Below are positions 31,100-38,609 of a stretch of 52,992 nucleotides of DNA, piece after piece. The stretch lies in NCBI GenBank assembly GCA_015485495.1, contig WFTL01000040.1, positions 1-52,992 on the forward strand, read 5' to 3'. This DNA is from Planctomycetaceae bacterium. GTDB taxonomy: Bacteria; Planctomycetota; Planctomycetia; Planctomycetales; Planctomycetaceae. The notes beneath the pieces are model-generated. The model was not told where the DNA came from. It saw only the letters and a program-made list of their open reading frames with translations, and ran no database searches. Positions within the stretch are counted from its first letter, which is position 1, and each line of letters opens with the position of its first letter. The translations under genes were made by a program, and so were the position numbers.

Positions 31100-32917
31100 A
31101 TGACTCGACACACTGTATGGGCAGGCGCCGTTTCGCTCTTCCTTTTTTCGGTGTTTCCGGCCGTTTCATCGGCGGACGATCTGCCGGTCGCCACCCTGGA
31201 TGAAATTGACGGTCTGGATCGGCAGGCTCGCCAGCAGACAACAGCACGGGAAGCAGACGCGCTGTACGATCGTTTTCTCCGCACACATTCCGTCCCGGAA
31301 ACGTATCAGAAAAAGTTCTCAAAACGACGAAAACAATGGGAAGACCGCGCCCGAAAGAACCTCGTTCGGCTGGGAAGGCAATGGGTTACTGAGGAAAAGC
31401 GGGAGCAGGCCGCGCGGGAGGCCCAGCAGATGATCCGTGATGCACTCGGCCTGCTCAGAAATAACGACAAAGAAGGAGCGCACAAGATGCTCCTGAAAGC
31501 ATCGCGGACCAACCCGAACGCGATCGTTGCGGACTATCTTCTCGGCCTGTTCAATTCCGGACGCTTTCTCAGGTTCTCACACAGTCATCCGGAAATGGCA
31601 ATCAGGCATTTCCGAGTCGTCCTGACCCGTTCGCCGCGACACCACGGCGCCATGAATAACCTTGCTGTGGCATATTTCAAGGAAAAGGAAGTCTCTCGCG
31701 CCATCCGCTACTGGCGAGAAGCGAGGGAGATTTCACCGAATGACCCGTTCGTCAAACACAACATCCGCCGTGCTCTGCGCGAAGCCGTTCAGGGAACGGT
31801 CTCAGTCCGCAGAAAGCATCTGACGGATCTCAGAGAGATGGCAGCAGCGTACGGTGAACTGGCACCGATCGAAGAGAGCCCACGGGCATGGGCCATTGTT
31901 CCGCTGGTTGTTCCGGATGCCGAACGACCTGATCGAATGGAACAGCCGGAAGGAGAAGAACAGCGACAGGACAACCGCACCAGTCGCACAAAAGTTCCGA
32001 CATTCGGCGGAAGCGGGACCGGTTTCGTTATCAGTGAACGACACATCCTCACGAATCGCCACGTTGTCTGGGAACAGGCGTTCGGCACTGCAGACGAAGT
32101 TGAGGTCCATTTCCCACATGCCGAACGCAGGCCCATTCGGGCGGACATCGTGTCGATCTCACAGGAGCATGACCTGGCACTTCTGGAATGCGACGGTCTG
32201 GACGTCCGCCCATTGAAACTCACAACAGCAAAGCCCAGACTCGGGTTAGAAGTCATGGCCCTGGGCTTTCCCGCAGTGACCAACATTCGTGAAACGCGAC
32301 TGACGGCAACTCGTGGCAGCATTTCTGCATTGCCCACAGAATCTGAGTCGACTCTGATTTACGACGTCGCACTCAATCCCGGCAACAGTGGAGGTCCTCT
32401 TCTTGGTCAGGACGGCCTCGTCGTGGCTGTCAATACATTTGGGTACGTACCCTCAGGTCAGGTCCTTCAGCCGCTTTCCGGAGGTGTTCCCGCTGCGAAC
32501 GCGATCGAGTTCGTCTCTGAGAATCTTCCTGGGTTCACGGGCTCACCAGAAGCACCGGTCATTCCCTGGGAGCAGATCGCTGAAACCTCGGCGCCCCCGA
32601 CAGTCCTGGTGAAAGTTGCGTATTTCGATCGAACACCGGCCATGGTGCACGGAGACGACACCCCGCAGGCCGCAGAATGTTTCCTCGATCAATCCTGCGC
32701 ACACTGCAAAGGATGGGGAAAAACAGCGTGTCCAAATCCCCGCTGCAGCGGCGGCGGCGTCCTCAGTTACCGAACCTACAGTCGAATTGTTGCGTCTTCC
32801 CGACTCGGCACCGTAGTCAGGAATGGCAAACAAAGCTTTCGCACGAGGTGTCCAACCTGCAATGGACGCAACGCCGTGGACTGCCGGTTCTGTGGCGGGT
32901 CGGGAAGGGCACGGTGA
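31100..32917 (+). CDS. Exported TPR / trypsin-like serine protease with DnaJ-type zinc-finger tail
   Basis: 605-aa protein with a signal peptide (residues 1-25). A charged helical region (about 35-130) and two TPR-like units (about 140-225) precede a chymotrypsin-fold domain with the full triad: His321 in TNRHVV, Asp358 in EHDLALL and Ser430 in NPGNSGGP, typical of the DegP/S1C type. No PDZ domain follows. Instead the last 77 residues hold four Cys pairs, CAHCKGWG, CPNPRCSGGG, CPTCNGRN and CRFCGGSG, like the CxxCxGxG zinc finger of DnaJ. Codon use (many AAA, CAA, AGG and A/T third positions) differs from neighbours. It lies alone between two tRNA-Cys copies. Role is probably extracytoplasmic protein quality control (inference). 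Confidence 0.9.
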   Translation: MTRHTVWAGAVSLFLFSVFPAVSSADDLPVATLDEIDGLDRQARQQTTAREADALYDRFLRTHSVPETYQKKFSKRRKQWEDRARKNLVRLGRQWVTEEKREQAAREAQQMIRDALGLLRNNDKEGAHKMLLKASRTNPNAIVADYLLGLFNSGRFLRFSHSHPEMAIRHFRVVLTRSPRHHGAMNNLAVAYFKEKEVSRAIRYWREAREISPNDPFVKHNIRRALREAVQGTVSVRRKHLTDLREMAAAYGELAPIEESPRAWAIVPLVVPDAERPDRMEQPEGEEQRQDNRTSRTKVPTFGGSGTGFVISERHILTNRHVVWEQAFGTADEVEVHFPHAERRPIRADIVSISQEHDLALLECDGLDVRPLKLTTAKPRLGLEVMALGFPAVTNIRETRLTATRGSISALPTESESTLIYDVALNPGNSGGPLLGQDGLVVAVNTFGYVPSGQVLQPLSGGVPAANAIEFVSENLPGFTGSPEAPVIPWEQIAETSAPPTVLVKVAYFDRTPAMVHGDDTPQAAECFLDQSCAHCKGWGKTACPNPRCSGGGVLSYRTYSRIVASSRLGTVVRNGKQSFRTRCPTCNGRNAVDCRFCGGSGRAR

Positions 32918-32943
32918 ATTCCCGCTCCGCGGACACCAAAACG

Positions 32944-32971
32944 AAAACGACTCCGGCAGAAACCGGAGTCG
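32944..32971 (-). terminator. Terminator of the right tRNA-Cys
   Basis: On the minus strand a perfect 9-bp stem (32971-32963 with 32956-32948) and 6-base loop are followed by TTTT (32947-32944) and, after CG, another T-run. It starts four bases after the tRNA 3' end. The protease gene ends 26 bp away on the other strand and may use the same hairpin. Confidence 0.88.
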
Positions 32972-32975
32972 AAGG

Positions 32976-33048
32976 AGGCGCGGGCGGGATTCGAACCCGC
33001 GAATGACGGATTTGCAATCCGTTGCCTTAGCCACTTGGCTACCGCGCC
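32976..33048 (-). tRNA. tRNA-Cys(GCA)
   Basis: 73-base tRNA. The acceptor stem GGCGCGG pairs fully with CCGCGCC; the D-arm has GCC/GGC, U8-A14 is intact, the anticodon loop TTGCAAA gives GCA, the T-arm GCGGG/CCCGC encloses TTCGAAT, and the discriminator is U, the main identity base for cysteine. CCA is not encoded (CCT follows). This is the intact copy of the two. Confidence 0.95.
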
Positions 33049-33458
33049 CCGAAATGCCGGCACACCACGTTCCGTGGCGGCCGCAGGCACCGCTCTGTTC
33101 TGCCCGACACCGAAAAACCAGGAATTCTGGGCGGGGCACAGCATCTGGTGCGATTCGATTGATTCTAGGGAGAATATCGGCGTTTCATCCAGCCTGCTGA
33201 AGGCAAAAACGGGCTTTCCCCGGGAAGTCCCTGGCCTCCGGGCTGCCCACATTCGCCCTCAGGCCCCCGTCGTTCGGCAGTCCGTCGATGCCGTCCGGGC
33301 GGTCTGGCTGGACGCGGTCGATCAGACCGAACCAAATTTCGCGTTCCGCGTGCGGCCGGTAGAACACCGTGACGGCCGACGATAGCATGGCCCGCCTTCT
33401 GAACTGCGAACCCTGCAGGTCCCCTGTCTGAGACCAACGGATACCGGGAGAAATCATC
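33049..33458. other. 410-bp intergenic region
   Basis: It lies between the right tRNA-Cys (minus) and a hypothetical gene (plus). The frames open here are Arg/Pro-rich and lack binding sites, so I call no gene. It should contain the tRNA promoter; TAGAAT (minus strand, near 33165) is a possible -10 for an upstream start. Nothing else was recognised. Confidence 0.4.
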
Positions 33459-34256
33459 TTGGCCGAATCTGAAGAATCGCTCATTGCTCAGGCCCGCGAC
33501 GCTGTCAGCCAGTGCAACTGGATCGTCGGAGAATGCGCATCCCGCTGGACCGAAAAATACGCTCGGGGACGGACCGACCATGATTTCGGACAACTGGTGG
33601 GACTGAGTGGTGATCAGATCTACCAGAGACGCCGCGTGTGGATGCGATTCGGGGCGATTCATGAGCGTTTTCCGAATCTCAAATGGTCCTTCTTCTATGT
33701 GGCTCTCAACTGGGACGACGCCGAAGAATGTCTCACCTGGGCCAGTGAAACATCGGCCACGGTCGCTGAAATGCGCGCCTGGCGCCGGGCTCGTCACGGC
33801 GAAGATCTCACGGCCGAACCGGAAGAAACCTATTCTGAATGGGCTGCTCCTCTGATCGTGGACACCGCCACCACGCCGCTGACGGCCGTCGTCGATCCGG
33901 CGGAGTTTGTTCCGAGCGGCCAGGGCGACCGTGCCGGACTGCCGTCGGCGGCCGAAAACGCCCCGGAAACACTGACGGCCGCGGCGCGGGAATCCGGAGA
34001 CTATGCCCCGTTTCGTTCCGGCGCAGCCAGCCCGCCTCCTTCAGAACAGCCTGCGGAAGTCGCTGTACTCGAACGCCCGGAACCGGATCCTGACCAGGTC
34101 TGGAAGCGAACCGCGGCCCTTCTGGAACGCGTGGAAAAACAACTGACCCCTCAGGTGATGCAGGCCTTTTCCGCCCAGCCGGACCGGATCCGCAATCGCA
34201 TCACCGCGGCCTTCGATCGCCTCAAAACGACTCTGGAAGACGTTCTGAACGACTGA
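33459..34256 (+). CDS. Hypothetical protein, possibly DNA-associated (265 aa)
   Basis: I do not recognise the family. The TTG at 33459 has CCGGGAG eight bases upstream and no ATG follows closely. The N-terminal roughly 110 residues are compact and helical, with DHDFGQLVGLSGDQIYQRRR (about residues 40-59) resembling a helix-turn-helix, and LKWSFFYVALNW (about 73-84) as a hydrophobic core. A Pro/Ala/Glu-rich linker (about 115-210) leads to a C-terminal helical segment (about 215-262) that could form a coiled coil. This layout would suit a regulator or partner of DNA, but no partner or operon shows which. No transmembrane or signal sequence. Confidence 0.75.
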   Translation: MAESEESLIAQARDAVSQCNWIVGECASRWTEKYARGRTDHDFGQLVGLSGDQIYQRRRVWMRFGAIHERFPNLKWSFFYVALNWDDAEECLTWASETSATVAEMRAWRRARHGEDLTAEPEETYSEWAAPLIVDTATTPLTAVVDPAEFVPSGQGDRAGLPSAAENAPETLTAAARESGDYAPFRSGAASPPPSEQPAEVAVLERPEPDPDQVWKRTAALLERVEKQLTPQVMQAFSAQPDRIRNRITAAFDRLKTTLEDVLND

Positions 34257-34284
34257 GCACAACTGCCGAGTGCTCCCTGAGACA

Positions 34285-35652
34285 TCAGGCCGCCGACTCC
34301 TCGACCTTTTCCGTGTCGCCCGGCATCCACAGACCGACCTGAATGTCCATGACATTCGTATGCGTGGGCCCCGTGACGATCAGACCGTCCAGGGCATGAA
34401 AGAACGACCAGGAATCGGCAGCCTCCAGAAAGGCCGCCGGATCCAGTTTTTTCTGCCGCATCCGCTGAACCAGATCCCGATCGGCCACGGCACCGGCGGC
34501 CGGAGTCGGTCCGTCCTCCCCGTCCGTTCCGGCCGACAGCAGCGTGATGCCCCGCCACTGTTCGGGATCCTGGATCGCCGCGATCGCCGCCAGGACCAGA
34601 TGCTGATTGCGTCCTCCGCGTCCGGACGCATCCGTGACGCGCACGGTCGTTTCTCCACCGGCCACCAGACACCAGGGAGCCTCCTGGCCCAGCTCATCCC
34701 GCCGCTGCTGCAGTCGATGCAGAAGGGCCTGTCCCAGATCTGCAGCCGGTCCCTTGTTGGCTGATCCCAGTGATTCCACGATGTATCCGAGCTGTGCCGC
34801 ATGAGCGGCGGCAGCATCGACGGCACGGGCGTTGCTGCCGATCACATGATGCGTCACCGGCACCGCAGCAGAAGAACGCGACGGCCTTCGCTGCAGGGCC
34901 TGCACGACCGCTGACGGAACGGACATCTTTCCGGTGTCGTAACGTTTCAGAATCTCCAGAGCGCAGGCAGCATCCTCGGGCCGTTCTGATACGAATGTCG
35001 GCCCGGACGCGATCACATCCAGCGGGTCTCCGATCACATCGGAAATGATGAGCGTGATGATGCGGCCGGCCCGGCAGGCCCGAGCCAGACCACCGGCCTT
35101 GATTCGCGACAGTCGGGCCCGGACCGCGTTCAGTTCCCCGATCGATGCCCCCCCGGCCGCCAGCAGCCGTGTGACCAGGCGTTTGTCATCCAGGGAGACT
35201 CCTTCTACGGGAGCCGGAAGCAGAGCACTGCCGCCGCCGGACAGCAGAACCAGACAGAGATCCTTCGGCCCCAGATCGGCAGCCCGGCGCAGGATTTCCT
35301 CTGTGCCCCGAACACCGGCTTCGGTCGGTTCGTTCACGGAAGCCGGACGCGCCGGATGCAGATGAATCCAATCCAGAGATTCCGCGCAGTCATCGGGAAC
35401 GTTGACCCAGCCGGAACAGGTGACCGTCGGCGGGCGTGCAGCCAGAACGGCTTCCACACCGCGAGCCATCCCGGCGCCCGCCTTGCCGCCCCCGATCACT
35501 TCGATGTGTCGCACATCGGTCAGCGGCACCCGTTCTTCCGCTATCTGCAGAACGCCGTCCGTCACCCGCATGCTGTCGCGGACAAGCCGTTCCGAATCGA
35601 CCGCCCGAACGGCCGCTTCCCAGATGGCCAGTGCATCATCCCGAGAAGACAC
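34285..35652 (-). CDS. Glycerate 2-kinase (MOFRL family)
   Basis: 455-aa cytoplasmic enzyme that phosphorylates D-glycerate to 2-phosphoglycerate with ATP. The N-terminal DUF4147-type domain has IEVIGGGKAGAGMARG (about residues 47-62), LVLLSGGGSALLPAP (about 136-150) and LNAVRARLSRIKAGGLA. The C-terminal MOFRL domain has VAGGETTVRV, GRGGRNQHLVLAA and SAGTDGEDGPTPAAGAV. Length is normal. It lies downstream of a 74-aa gene on the same strand, and the spacer holds a tandem 7-bp repeat 59-93 bp before its start. Hydroxypyruvate or serine metabolism is a likely context; glyA lies 5.4 kb away. Confidence 0.93.
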   Translation of the reverse strand: MSSRDDALAIWEAAVRAVDSERLVRDSMRVTDGVLQIAEERVPLTDVRHIEVIGGGKAGAGMARGVEAVLAARPPTVTCSGWVNVPDDCAESLDWIHLHPARPASVNEPTEAGVRGTEEILRRAADLGPKDLCLVLLSGGGSALLPAPVEGVSLDDKRLVTRLLAAGGASIGELNAVRARLSRIKAGGLARACRAGRIITLIISDVIGDPLDVIASGPTFVSERPEDAACALEILKRYDTGKMSVPSAVVQALQRRPSRSSAAVPVTHHVIGSNARAVDAAAAHAAQLGYIVESLGSANKGPAADLGQALLHRLQQRRDELGQEAPWCLVAGGETTVRVTDASGRGGRNQHLVLAAIAAIQDPEQWRGITLLSAGTDGEDGPTPAAGAVADRDLVQRMRQKKLDPAAFLEAADSWSFFHALDGLIVTGPTHTNVMDIQVGLWMPGDTEKVEESAA

Positions 35653-35710
35653 ATGCAGTTTCCCACGCTGCAGCCCGATCGTGCAGGTCCCAGGCCGCTC
35701 GCCGATCCCG

Positions 35711-35745
35711 TGTCCCGTGTCCCGTGTCCCGTGTCCCGTGTCCCG
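35711..35745. repeat. Five tandem copies of a 7-bp unit
   Basis: The unit TGTCCCG is repeated exactly five times, preceded by a partial copy ATCCCG. It lies 59-93 bp upstream of the glycerate kinase start, in the spacer after the 74-aa gene. Slippage would change the spacing of any promoter or attenuator located here. Confidence 0.95.
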
Positions 35746-35802
35746 AAATTCGTGCCGAATCGACCGCGTGCTGCACCTGACTCCGCTCAGACACCCGCCC
35801 CG

Positions 35803-36027
35803 TCAGGCGCGGACCTGATGGATTTCATCGTACAGTCGAATGATTTCATGCAGATCCTGCGACACCACAACCTGCTCTTCTGAGAAATCTTTCAGCCAGG
35901 TGCGATTCCATTCAACGGCATCGGCGATCACGCGAGCAAATTCCGCCAGAGGGACCGAGGCCTGCTGAGTCGATTCCTCCGGCGTCTGTTCGTCGCTGCC
36001 GACGAACAGTTTCAAACGAGTCCTCAT
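35803..36027 (-). CDS. Small conserved-looking protein (74 aa)
   Basis: The start at 36027 is preceded by AAGGGG seven bases upstream; a longer start at 36054 is also possible. The protein is acidic and helical, with a basic N-terminal strand (MRTRLKLFVG) and core AEFARVIADAVEWNRTWLKDFSEEQVVVSQDLHEIIRLYDEI. Composition and codon use look genuine, and I believe similar short proteins occur in other planctomycetes, but the function is unknown. It is upstream of glycerate kinase on the same strand with a 150-bp spacer and divergent from the FAD oxidoreductase. Confidence 0.72.
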   Translation of the reverse strand: MRTRLKLFVGSDEQTPEESTQQASVPLAEFARVIADAVEWNRTWLKDFSEEQVVVSQDLHEIIRLYDEIHQVRA

Positions 36028-36438
36028 TCGGCCGCCCCTTCCGTGACTCTTCATCGGCAGCCCCGGCCCCGTCGCGGAACCGCTGCAGATGATTGTTCTT
36101 TTGGCTCTGATTCCATTATCGGGCACGCTCCGGCCGTCCCTTCATCGAAAATCCCGATTGTACCGGTCAGAAAAAACACGCAGGCTGTACAGCAGAAACC
36201 GCTCAGAAACAGCGTTCGCTCCGAACACGTATGCCGGCTCACCAATCTGCGAAAAACGGCCGTTTCCCCGGAATATCCCGGTTGCCGGAAGCGTCTGCGG
36301 CTTCCCAGCGGAGATCCGTTTCTGTAAGAAAACCACAGCGGCAGCGTCTGAACTGTCAGCCCTGCCAGCCCCGGAACAGAAGTTCCGCGTCCGGACCGCT
36401 GCCGGGACTTCCGGCGGAATCCGCAGTCGAGACGACCG
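36028..36438. other. 411-bp divergent intergenic region
   Basis: It should contain promoters for the 74-aa gene (minus) and for the three-gene oxidoreductase operon (plus). GATAAT on the minus strand (36121-36116) could be a -10 element for the small gene but lacks a clear -35. No ORF of coding quality is seen. Confidence 0.4.
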
Positions 36439-37695
36439 ATGACGCATCCGACACGAACGCCCGTCGCTCACCGAGGATCCGACAGAACACGATCGGAAGA
36501 GCGGCGTCTGGTGATTGCCGGAGCAGGCCCCGTGGGTCTGCACGCCGGACTGCGTGCCCTTCAGGATGGTTACGATGTGACCATCCTCGAACAGGGAACC
36601 ATCGCTCAGGCCGTCCGGCAGTGGCAGACGGTCACGCTGTTCACTCCGTTCCACATGAACAGCACCGCTGCCGGTCGCCAGGCGGCTGCCGCCGCAGGTG
36701 CCGACCTGCCGTCTCCGGACTCGCTGCTCATCGGCAGCGACTACATCGATCGCTACCTGCAGCCGCTGGCCGATGGTCCTCTTCTCGCAGACCGCATTCG
36801 CACGCACACACGTCTGGCCGCAGCCGCGCGGTGCGGCTGTGGAAAATCGGATCTTCCCGGTCGTCCGGAACGCGGACGGCTTCCGTTTCGCCTGCTGACC
36901 GAAACGCCGGCCGGCGAAGACGTTCTGGAATGCGATCTGCTTCTGGACTGCACCGGTTTCGTCACGCGACAGCGGCCCATCGGACCGGGCGGCATTCCCT
37001 GTCCCGGAGAACGATCGTGTCTGAAGGCAGAGGATTACCGGATTGCCGAAGTTCCGCGCAGGCCGCCGCGCGGACGGATTCTCGTCGTGGGCAGCGGCTA
37101 TTCCGCGGCCACGTCGGCCTGTCGCCTGCGGGCGGGCGGAGCGGCCGTCACCTGGATCACGCGTCCCGGATCGACTCCCGTTCCCATCGTTCCGGAAGAC
37201 CCGCTGTCCGAACGCAGCCGACTCACCCGGGAAGCCGCCGATCTGGTGTTCCGCGGAGACCCCGATGTCCAGTGGCTGCCCGGTTACGAAATCCACGCGA
37301 TTCGGAAGTCCCATGAAGGATTCCAGGTCACCCTGGCAGGCCCCGGCGAACACACATCGGTGCGGACATTCGAACGGGTCGTGGCCAATGCAGGCAGCCG
37401 ACCGGATGCGGCACCGTTCCAGGAGCTGCAGATTCACCGCTGCTACGCCACCGAAGGCACCATGCCGCTGGCAGCCCGTCTGCTCGGACAGACCACCGGG
37501 GACTGTCTGGCAGTGGAAGCGTCCGGAGCCGATCTGCTGCGTCATCCGGAACCCGGCTTTTTCACACTGGGAGCCGCCAGCTACGGACGCGATTCCCGGT
37601 TTCTGCTGCACCACGGCCTCAGCCAGATCGATTGTCTGTTCGACAGTCTGCAGACGTCCGGTCCATCGGCAGTCGTACAGGATCTGAATGCATGA
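36439..37695 (+). CDS. YpdA-like FAD/NAD(P)-binding oxidoreductase
   Basis: 418-aa soluble flavoprotein. The FAD Rossmann motif VIAGAGPVGLHAGLRAL is at about residues 25-41, LEQGTIAQAVRQWQTVTLFTPFHMNSTAAG follows as in the YpdA/flavin-monooxygenase branch, and the second Rossmann motif for NAD(P)H is ILVVGSGYSAATSACRLRAGG (about 214-234). There is no CxxC redox pair as in thioredoxin reductase. The substrate is unknown; reduction of a disulfide or other small molecule, or oxygenation, are possible. Its stop overlaps the start of the radical SAM gene (ATGA), so it is the first gene of a coupled three-gene operon. Confidence 0.85.
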   Translation: MTHPTRTPVAHRGSDRTRSEERRLVIAGAGPVGLHAGLRALQDGYDVTILEQGTIAQAVRQWQTVTLFTPFHMNSTAAGRQAAAAAGADLPSPDSLLIGSDYIDRYLQPLADGPLLADRIRTHTRLAAAARCGCGKSDLPGRPERGRLPFRLLTETPAGEDVLECDLLLDCTGFVTRQRPIGPGGIPCPGERSCLKAEDYRIAEVPRRPPRGRILVVGSGYSAATSACRLRAGGAAVTWITRPGSTPVPIVPEDPLSERSRLTREAADLVFRGDPDVQWLPGYEIHAIRKSHEGFQVTLAGPGEHTSVRTFERVVANAGSRPDAAPFQELQIHRCYATEGTMPLAARLLGQTTGDCLAVEASGADLLRHPEPGFFTLGAASYGRDSRFLLHHGLSQIDCLFDSLQTSGPSAVVQDLNA

Positions 37696-38609
37696 TGCCG
37701 ACTCCCGAAACATCTCCGCACATCGAACTGCGGTCTCTGGACGAACTGTGGTTTCAGGTCGCCGGAACCGTATGCAATCTGACCTGCCACCACTGTTTCA
37801 TCAGCTGCAGTCCCCGGAATCACAGTTTCGAATTTCTTTCGTACGATCAGGTGGAACGCACTCTTCGGGAATCCCTGGAATATGGTGTCCGTGAGTACTA
37901 CTTCACCGGAGGCGAACCGTTTCTGAACCCGGACCTGACACGGATGCTCATCCGCACACTGGACTTCGGCCCGACGACCGTCCTGACCAACGGAACGGTT
38001 CTTCAGGACGACTGGCTGGACCGGCTGCGTCGGGCCGAACAGAACAGCCGGTACAGTCTGGAATTTCGGGTATCGATCGACGGTCCGTCCCCGGACATCA
38101 ATGACCCGATCCGCGGGAACGGCACGTTCGTTCGGGCCATGCGGGGTGTGTCCCGGCTGTGCAGAGCCGGTTTTCTGCCGATCATCACCATGACTCAGAC
38201 ATGGGACGATCGACAGACCGGCCCGATTCTGAGCCGTTTTCGCGACATTCTGAAACAGCACGGCTGCGACCGACCGAGGCTGAAGATTCTGCCGCGTCTG
38301 AAACTGGGAGCCGAACAGCAGCGGACGGAGGGGTACGGCGTCACCGAACGGGTGACGCCGGACATGATGCGCGGCTTCGACCGGGATCAGCTTCTGTGTC
38401 ATCACAGCCGCATCGTGACCAGTCGCGGCGTGTTCGTCTGTCCGATCCTGATCGAATCGCCGGATGCCCGCATGGGATCCGATCTGTCCGACAGCATGCA
38501 GCCGTTCGAAATGAAACACGGAGCCTGCTGGACGTGCTGGCAGTACGGAACGATCTGCACCAATACCACATGGATGAAATCGCCGACGGTGGAGGCACGC
38601 AGCTCATGA
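37692..38609 (+). CDS. Radical SAM enzyme
   Basis: 305-aa enzyme. Cys28, Cys32 and Cys35 (CNLTCHHC) form the CxxxCxxC site for the [4Fe-4S] cluster that cleaves S-adenosylmethionine, and GGEP (residues 73-76) is the usual SAM-binding strand. A C-terminal Cys group (LLCHHSR, VCPI, ACWTCWQYGTIC) may bind an auxiliary cluster, as in SPASM or twitch proteins. The substrate cannot be told from sequence. ATGA overlaps on both sides tie its synthesis to the flavoprotein upstream and the phosphoesterase-like protein downstream, so the three probably act in one pathway. No precursor peptide was found nearby, which argues against RiPP maturation but does not exclude it. Confidence 0.9.
   Translation: MMPTPETSPHIELRSLDELWFQVAGTVCNLTCHHCFISCSPRNHSFEFLSYDQVERTLRESLEYGVREYYFTGGEPFLNPDLTRMLIRTLDFGPTTVLTNGTVLQDDWLDRLRRAEQNSRYSLEFRVSIDGPSPDINDPIRGNGTFVRAMRGVSRLCRAGFLPIITMTQTWDDRQTGPILSRFRDILKQHGCDRPRLKILPRLKLGAEQQRTEGYGVTERVTPDMMRGFDRDQLLCHHSRIVTSRGVFVCPILIESPDARMGSDLSDSMQPFEMKHGACWTCWQYGTICTNTTWMKSPTVEARSS

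Noticed and set aside
30721-33048. Complete integrative element between the tRNA copies
   Set aside because: No integrase, relaxase or phage gene lies between them and only one gene fits, so at most a remnant can be claimed; kept as a finding, not annotated as a mobile element.
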